Shown here: piece after piece, positions 60,012-64,000 of the stretch
How the letters are laid out: each line of letters opens with the position of its first letter
Numbering within the stretch: the stretch's first letter is position 1
Notes under the pieces: model-generated
Told to the model about the DNA's origin: nothing
Database searches by the model: none
The model's input: the letters and a program-made list of their open reading frames with translations, nothing else
Position numbers and translations under genes: made by a program
Source of the DNA: VAZQ01 sp963817135
Lineage (GTDB): Bacteria > Pseudomonadota > Alphaproteobacteria > Rhizobiales > Xanthobacteraceae
Reading direction: 5' to 3'
Assembly: GCA_963817135.1 (NCBI GenBank)
Contig: CAWFNG010000012.1
Location: 124,001 to 188,000, forward strand
Length of the DNA: 64,000 nucleotides

Positions 60012-60593
60012 CTAAGCCCTCGCCTTGGCGCGCACTTTGGTAGCAATCGGTCCCGTGTCGCCAACGTCTTCATTGTAATGGACCTCGTCACCGCGCGCGA
60101 GCTGATCGAATTCGCCCGAGAGCACCGAGTTGCGATGGAAATACAGCAACCTGCCCTCCCTGGTGGTCAGAAATCCAAAATCCTCCTCCGGGGTGATCTC
60201 GGCGATTTGGCCGAGCGACTGGTTCTGCGCGTCGTGTGCTGCTCCCTTTTCCCGATCTTCCCGCAGTTCTTTCAGATCGAGGAGTTGCCGCTCGGCTTTG
60301 CGAAAGGCTTCATTGATGGCCTTGTGCAGATCGGGATGCCGGTATTTGCGCAGGAGGTGGTCAGGCTCGTGGCTCACCACCAGGTCATTGCGTCCGGCAA
60401 TTCCGAGTTCGATGCGCACCACGGGCGGAATGGTGCCGTTGCGATCCTTGGCACGTTGGTCAATGCGCACCCGACACGAAACCAGCCGATCATAAAGCTT
60501 TTCAAGCGCGGCCACACGGGCACGGACCTCCTGCTCGGCACTGGCGGAGCTTTCGAGGTGGTGGAATGCGATTTCGAGCGGAACCTGCAGCAT
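60012..60593 (-). CDS. HPF/RaiA-like ribosome-associated protein fused to a cold-shock domain
   Basis: A 193-residue protein from the ATG at 60593, with AAGGAG six bases upstream; a longer frame to 60710 lacks support. The N-terminal part (about residues 1-115) resembles the HPF/RaiA fold (VPLEIAFHHLESSASAEQEVRARVAALEKLYDRL in pieces, and a conserved basic patch). The C-terminal cold-shock domain (about 125-190) has GQIAEITPEEDFGFLTTREG and LLYFHRNSVL, although the canonical RNP1 KGFGFI is changed. Expected role: ribosome hibernation or RNA binding under stress. It is divergent from the transglycosylase gene. Confidence 0.82.
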   Translation of the reverse strand: MLQVPLEIAFHHLESSASAEQEVRARVAALEKLYDRLVSCRVRIDQRAKDRNGTIPPVVRIELGIAGRNDLVVSHEPDHLLRKYRHPDLHKAINEAFRKAERQLLDLKELREDREKGAAHDAQNQSLGQIAEITPEEDFGFLTTREGRLLYFHRNSVLSGEFDQLARGDEVHYNEDVGDTGPIATKVRAKARA

Positions 60594-60740
60594 CGAAATC
60601 TCCTTAGGTTTGGCGTTTTTTGATGCAATCGATAACGCCCTGCGCCATCGAATCGTTGCAGGCGAGCGGGTGGTGCGAGCAGGCCAAAGGCACGGCACGA
60701 CATAAGGCACGGCGCGACATATTGAAAGGAGTCACTTGGA

Positions 60741-61985
60741 ATGAGTCCATTGCGCAACTGGGCGGCCATGGGAGCGGCATTATTGATTACTGCGATGCCG
60801 ACCGTCGCGGCCGCGGCAGACATCGGTTTTCAAAAATGGCTGCAAGGCTTATGGCCGCAGGCCCAGGCGATGGGCGTCTCGCGACATACCTTCGAGGCGG
60901 CCACGCAGGGCGTCGAGCCCGATCTCAGTCTCCCCGATCTCGACCTGCCGGGCAGGGAGGGAGTGCCGCCGCGCGGCCAGGCCGAGTTCGTGCAAACGCC
61001 TGCCGACTACATCAAGGAGACGACCATCGCGCGCCTCGCCGAACAGGCAAAAAAGCTTTCCGCCGAGAACAGCCGGACGCTCGCCGCGATCGAGCAGAAA
61101 TTCGGCGTTCCGGGAAATGTTTTGCTGGCGATTTGGGGCCGCGAGACGGCGTTCGGCGGTTACAAGTTGCCCAAGAGCGCCATCACCGTGCTGGCGACGC
61201 AAGGTTATTACGGACGCCGGAAGGATTTCTTTCAACAGGAGCTTCTCTACGCATTCAAAATGCTCGAGGAAGGTCACATCAAGCTTGCCGATATGCGTAG
61301 CTCCTGGGGTGGCGCCATGGGCCTGACCCAGTTTCTGCCGTCTGAATTCTACAAATACGCTGTCGATTTTGACGGCGACGGCAAGAAAGACATCTGGCAT
61401 TCGGTGCCGGATGCCCTGGCATCGGCCGCGCAACAGCTGGTTGCGAAGGGCTGGCAGCGCGGCACCCGCTGGGCCTATGAAGTGCACGCGCCCCAAGACG
61501 TTGACTGCACGCTCGGCGTTCCGGAAAATACGCGCCCGCTTCGAGATTGGCTCAAACAAGGTTTCACCCTGGCGTACGGCCGCAAGCCAGGAGAGGCGGA
61601 TCTCGCCGAGCCGGCCTCGCTGCTGCTGCCGGAAGGCACCTACGGACCGGCCTTTCTGACGTTGAAGAACTATTATGTCATCAAGGAATACAATTTCTCT
61701 GATCTGTATGTGCTGTTCGTCGGTCATCTGAGCGATCGAATAAACGATCCGCGTCCATTCGAGACGCCTTGGAGCAAGAACACTCAGCTGCGTACCGCGC
61801 AGGTCGAGACCATGCAGCGCACGCTGACCAAGCTTGGGCTCTACAAGGACAAGATCGACGGCAAGGCCGGCATGCTGACGCGCGCCGCGGTAGGAGCTTA
61901 TCAGAAGGCCAACCGCATAAAGCTTGATTGCTGGCCGACCGCGGCCGTGCTCGACGACATGCAGCGACGGGCCGGAAGATATTGA
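60741..61985 (+). CDS. Lytic murein transglycosylase, MltB-like, with peptidoglycan-binding domain
   Basis: A 414-residue exported enzyme with a signal peptide (AAMGAALLITAMPTVAAAA). The SLT_2/MltB domain (about residues 28-325) has the catalytic Glu in LLAIWGRETAFGG and the motifs SWGGAMGLTQFLPSEFYKYA, DFDGDGKKDIW and NYYVIKEYNFSDLYVLFVGHL (in pieces). A PG_binding_1 domain (about 345-410) completes it. It cleaves the glycan strand to 1,6-anhydro products. It ends seven bases before the convergent small secreted gene. Confidence 0.93.
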   Translation: MSPLRNWAAMGAALLITAMPTVAAAADIGFQKWLQGLWPQAQAMGVSRHTFEAATQGVEPDLSLPDLDLPGREGVPPRGQAEFVQTPADYIKETTIARLAEQAKKLSAENSRTLAAIEQKFGVPGNVLLAIWGRETAFGGYKLPKSAITVLATQGYYGRRKDFFQQELLYAFKMLEEGHIKLADMRSSWGGAMGLTQFLPSEFYKYAVDFDGDGKKDIWHSVPDALASAAQQLVAKGWQRGTRWAYEVHAPQDVDCTLGVPENTRPLRDWLKQGFTLAYGRKPGEADLAEPASLLLPEGTYGPAFLTLKNYYVIKEYNFSDLYVLFVGHLSDRINDPRPFETPWSKNTQLRTAQVETMQRTLTKLGLYKDKIDGKAGMLTRAAVGAYQKANRIKLDCWPTAAVLDDMQRRAGRY

Positions 61986-61992
61986 TGCCGGA

Positions 61993-62292
61993 TCAGCACA
62001 CCCGATGGCGATAGCCGTAGCGGTAACGCACACAGCCGCGATAGGGCCCCGGGCCGTAGTAAGCCGGCCCGTAGTAGCTATAGTAGACCGGGCCGGGGGC
62101 GTAGTATCCGTAATATCCCGAGGGATAACCGTAATACGGCCTCGCCAACGCGCTTCCGATAATTGCTCCGGCGGCAAATCCGCCAATCGCGGGCCCCCAC
62201 CAGCCGCCTCGTGCATCCGCCGTATTCGGTGTCGCAACCGCCGCTGTAGCGAAGGCGGTTACAGCAACAAGCGCGGTCACAGGTTTCTTCAT
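61993..62292 (-). CDS. Small exported Gly/Tyr-rich protein
   Basis: A 99-residue protein. A signal peptide (PVTALVAVTAFATAAVATPNTADA) is followed by a Gly-rich helix (WWGPAIGGFAAGAIIGSALA) and a Tyr/Gly/Pro-rich tail ending in a short Cys-containing stretch (YRGCVRYRYGYRHRVC). Such glycine-zipper, YGYY-type proteins are frequent in Bradyrhizobium relatives and may sit in the outer membrane. No function is known. Confidence 0.75.
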   Translation of the reverse strand: MKKPVTALVAVTAFATAAVATPNTADARGGWWGPAIGGFAAGAIIGSALARPYYGYPSGYYGYYAPGPVYYSYYGPAYYGPGPYRGCVRYRYGYRHRVC

Positions 62293-62390
62293 GGCGTCAT
62301 CTCAAACTGAACTCACCCGTTTCAGGCTATTTTCCACGTTCCCGCTGAATGAAGTCTGAACAAGCCGACCTGGCGCACGCCAGTTCGCGG

Positions 62391-63242
62391 CTAAAGTGCG
62401 GCCAATCGTAGAGTCGAACCATTGCGCAAGATCGCTTGCGCTTCTGCCGAAGGGCGGCCGTCGCTGCCATTGAGAAAAATCGCCGGCAGCAAGCCGAGCG
62501 GCGCGTGACTGGCTTTCGTCCCCCGCACCAGAACACGGATTGCATGCTCTCCCGGTTTACTGTGAATGGGGAGCACCAACAGCCCGCCAAAAGCGGGAGA
62601 CAGCGCTTGCAGCACCTTGTCGAGGCTATCAGCGCGGCAAATCAAAGTGAGAGTACCGCGCGGGCGCAATAACCGCGCGGCCGTCTTGATCCAGGCCGCA
62701 ACAGCGTCCCCGGAAGCGGCATGCGCAAGCTCTCGTCGCCTGTTTGCCGAAACGCGATGGCGTGCGGGATCGTTAAACGGCGGGTTCATCAGAACGCGCG
62801 CGAACGATTCCGCCGCGAGTCCCGCGTTCGCAAAGGCTCGTGGTGCCGCCAAGACATCGAGATTGACGACATGCGCGCGCTTGCTCAATCCATTGATTTG
62901 CGCGTTCTCCCGCGCGAGGGCGGCAAGACATTCATCGACTTCAACCATGGTGAGCGCGAGACCCTCGACACGGCTTGCCAATGCCAGGCCCGCCGCACCT
63001 ACCCCTGCCCCGAGTTCGACGGCGTGCTCTCCCGCGCGCGCCGGGCATGCTGCCGCGAGCAAAACGGCGTCGTGACCGAAGCGGTGTCCCTCTCGCAATT
63101 GACGCAGACGCAGCCGTCCTCCGAGCACCGCGTCGTCTGTTATGTCGGATGCTTTAACTTCCTTCTCCCGCGCGGATGGATTGCGCTCGCGAAGCGATCC
63201 AGCAATCGAATTCCGCCGCCGGCGTTGCAGGTCAGCGGGCAT
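62391..63242 (-). CDS. tRNA1(Val) adenine(37)-N6-methyltransferase-like protein
   Basis: About 283 residues from the ATG at 63242, which overlaps the upstream DUF2007 gene by 11 bases; the alternative ATG at 63263 overlaps by 32. After a basic N-terminus the class I methyltransferase fold shows motif I VELGAGVGAAGLALA (about residues 85-99) and the catalytic NPPFND (about 155-160), the hallmark of N6-adenine methylation. The arrangement fits TrmN6/YfiC-like proteins of alphaproteobacteria. Modification of another RNA or a protein substrate is possible. Confidence 0.85.
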   Translation of the reverse strand: MPADLQRRRRNSIAGSLRERNPSAREKEVKASDITDDAVLGGRLRLRQLREGHRFGHDAVLLAAACPARAGEHAVELGAGVGAAGLALASRVEGLALTMVEVDECLAALARENAQINGLSKRAHVVNLDVLAAPRAFANAGLAAESFARVLMNPPFNDPARHRVSANRRRELAHAASGDAVAAWIKTAARLLRPRGTLTLICRADSLDKVLQALSPAFGGLLVLPIHSKPGEHAIRVLVRGTKASHAPLGLLPAIFLNGSDGRPSAEAQAILRNGSTLRLAAL

Positions 63243-63462
63243 CGGGGCGAAGCTCGTGCCCAAGTCCGGCTTCTTGCAACAACCGGCGCGCGGCCTCGGC
63301 GTGGTCGTCCGCTACCAAAATTCGCCGCGGCAGAATGCCGATGGAGCCTTCCAGGACACTCATGTTCTGATCGAGCAGAATGTGAGGGATCTGCGCGGCT
63401 TCAAGCAGCGCTTGAATAGCGGAAACCAATACGGCGTCATTGGTACGGACCAGTTCGCGCAA
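63232..63462 (-). CDS. DUF2007-family putative signal-transducing protein
   Basis: A 76-residue protein starting with a TTG at 63462 (MRELVRTNDAVLVSAIQALLEAA), with GCGGGA about eleven bases upstream. The DUF2007 pattern is complete: IPHILLDQNMSVLEGSIGILPRRILV and a C-terminal AARRLLQEAGLGHEL. The biochemical role is unknown. The CTAG palindrome at 63498-63577 begins 36 bases upstream, so its native promoter may have been displaced. It is translationally coupled to the methyltransferase gene. Confidence 0.82.
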   Translation of the reverse strand: MRELVRTNDAVLVSAIQALLEAAQIPHILLDQNMSVLEGSIGILPRRILVADDHAEAARRLLQEAGLGHELRPDAR

Positions 63463-63497
63463 TTCGAAAATTCCCGCCTCGCTTCAAAGACGCCGGT

Positions 63498-63577
63498 CAT
63501 AGTGCGGTGAATTTGAAGTTGCTATCATTTACTGGCAGCACGCTCGTTTAGGAACTTCAAATTCAAAACCGCACTAG
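63498..63577. repeat. CTAG-bounded palindrome, A type, copy 2
   Basis: 80 bases, CATAGTGCGGTGAATTTGAAG to CCGCACTAG; the left CTAG has become ATAG. The right arm TAGGAACTTCAAATTC is intact while the left has GAAGTTGCTA, a single-base mismatch. A B unit follows after 13 bases, as at 38061. Confidence 0.9.
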
Positions 63578-63590
63578 AATCATAGCGTTG

Positions 63591-63666
63591 CTAGTGGTCC
63601 TTGGATTCCGAAGTTCGCACCTGAACGTGCCGCGAGCACTGGCGAACTTCGGAATTGGACCACTAG
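63591..63666. repeat. CTAG-bounded palindrome, B type, copy 2
   Basis: 76 bases between perfect CTAG ends, with outer arms CTAGTGGTCC / GGACCACTAG and inner arms ATTCCGAAGTTCGC / GCGAACTTCGGAAT. The right CTAG is shared with the adjoining C unit. Confidence 0.9.
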
Positions 63667-63738
63667 TGCCCCGCTTTCGAAGTTCGTGATACATGGCGGC
63701 ACCCTCTGACACGAACTTCGAAAGCAAAGGGGCACTAG
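63663..63738. repeat. CTAG-bounded palindrome, C type
   Basis: CTAGTGCCCC to GGGGCACTAG with inner arms CTTTCGAAGTTCGTG and CACGAACTTCGAAAG around a loop with CATGGCGGCACC. It shares the GAAGTTC/GAACTTC core with types A, B and D. No other copy is in the window. Confidence 0.9.
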
Positions 63739-63751
63739 CAAGCCTGTGATT

Positions 63752-63829
63752 TTAGTGCCGCTTTTCGATTTGAAGTTCCTTCATGAGCTTGCTGCAACCG
63801 CTGTAGGAACTTCAAATCGGCGGCACTAG
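63752..63829. repeat. CTAG-bounded palindrome, D type
   Basis: TTAGTGCCGC to GGCGGCACTAG, with inner arms GATTTGAAGTTCCT and AGGAACTTCAAATC and a loop AGCTTGCTGCAACC like that of the A units. The right CTAG contains the TAG stop of the glycosyltransferase gene at 63826-64000. Confidence 0.9.
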
Positions 63830-64000
63830 TCCTCGCCAGGCGCTCGCTGCTCCAGATACGCGATCAGCTTGGCTTCGCGGCGGCCTCTTGTCACGGTGTC
63901 GAGCACCAGGCCTGCAACAACCGAAAGGACCGCTACCAACATGAGGCCGGTAGCCAGGATTGCAGTTGGAATGCGAGGGACGATTCCCTGCTCGAAATAG
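63826..64000 (-). CDS. Glycosyltransferase family 2 (DPM1-like) C-terminus, partial
   Basis: The last 57 or so residues of a minus-strand gene whose start lies beyond the right edge. The readable end is YFEQGIVPRIPTAILATG, a transmembrane helix LMLVAVLSVVAGLVLD and the cytoplasmic tail TVTRGRREAKLIAYLEQ. This is the usual C-terminus of bacterial undecaprenyl-phosphate glycosyltransferases (GT2). The TAG stop is formed within the CTAG end of the palindrome at 63752-63829. The family call rests on the tail alone. Confidence 0.7.
   Translation of the reverse strand, partial: YFEQGIVPRIPTAILATGLMLVAVLSVVAGLVLDTVTRGRREAKLIAYLEQRAPGED

Overview
The window reads as chromosomal DNA of an alphaproteobacterium of the order Hyphomicrobiales (Rhizobiales), most like the Nitrobacteraceae/Xanthobacteraceae lineage. 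The basis is the EcfG-NepR-PhyR general stress module, the HWE histidine kinase, high GC, and many small secreted or membrane families typical of that group (DUF1328, DUF3096, DUF2007, TIGR02301). This is judgement from protein content; no search was run. No rRNA, tRNA, CRISPR array or intact insertion sequence was seen.

Layout. 1-5 kb: edge of an MprF-type flippase, an alpha/beta hydrolase, a fluoroacetate-dehalogenase-like hydrolase and a large L,D-transpeptidase. 5.3-10.6 kb: a compact general stress island (DUF1328, ecfG, nepR, phyR, a DUF883-like protein, a small secreted protein, an HWE kinase) in which five EcfG-type promoters (GGAAC, then GTT after 17-18 bases) can be read directly. 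10.6-22 kb: housekeeping and repair genes (NUDIX, ygfZ, tag, HD hydrolase, phosphatase, acrylyl-CoA reductase family, MFS, nadC, SleB hydrolase). 22-33 kb: a long minus-strand run: S49 peptidase, glyQ, a frameshifted CDGSH gene, glyS, DUF3096, ppdK and a TAXI-type TRAP transporter.

33-47 kb: an accessory, apparently catabolic island: creatininase-family hydrolase, cytochrome P450, RidA, a two-subunit ThDP decarboxylase (ComDE-like), a cytosine-deaminase-like amidohydrolase, an SsuABC/NMT1-type importer with two permeases, a xanthine-dehydrogenase-like molybdoenzyme (large subunit frameshifted) and a CobC/CobD-like PLP enzyme. Together they suggest uptake, hydroxylation and hydrolysis of an N-heterocycle or amide whose identity is unknown.

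47.6-57.6 kb: a second L,D-transpeptidase, an orphan Bug-type binding protein, two badly decayed convergent genes (a metallopeptidase-like gene and a vanadium-haloperoxidase/PAP2-like gene with a long Gly-Ala repeat), a class III cyclase-TPR protein preceded by tandem operator-like repeats, and a frameshifted hydroxyacid dehydrogenase. 57.7-64 kb: ettA, an HPF-cold-shock fusion, an MltB-like transglycosylase, a TrmN6-like methyltransferase, DUF2007 and the C-terminus of a glycosyltransferase at the right edge.

The most distinctive non-coding signal is a family of 67-80 bp palindromes bounded by CTAG (seven copies plus a remnant), several abutting genes so that the CTAG or its neighbouring bases form the gene's stop codon. 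A second palindrome family (TAGCCCGGAT), a 131 bp inverted repeat and two inverted GAGGAC-repeat intergenic regions are also present. Single-base frameshifts in otherwise well-conserved genes (CDGSH, xdhB, hydroxyacid dehydrogenase) could be real decay or assembly error; that should be settled before anything is built on them.
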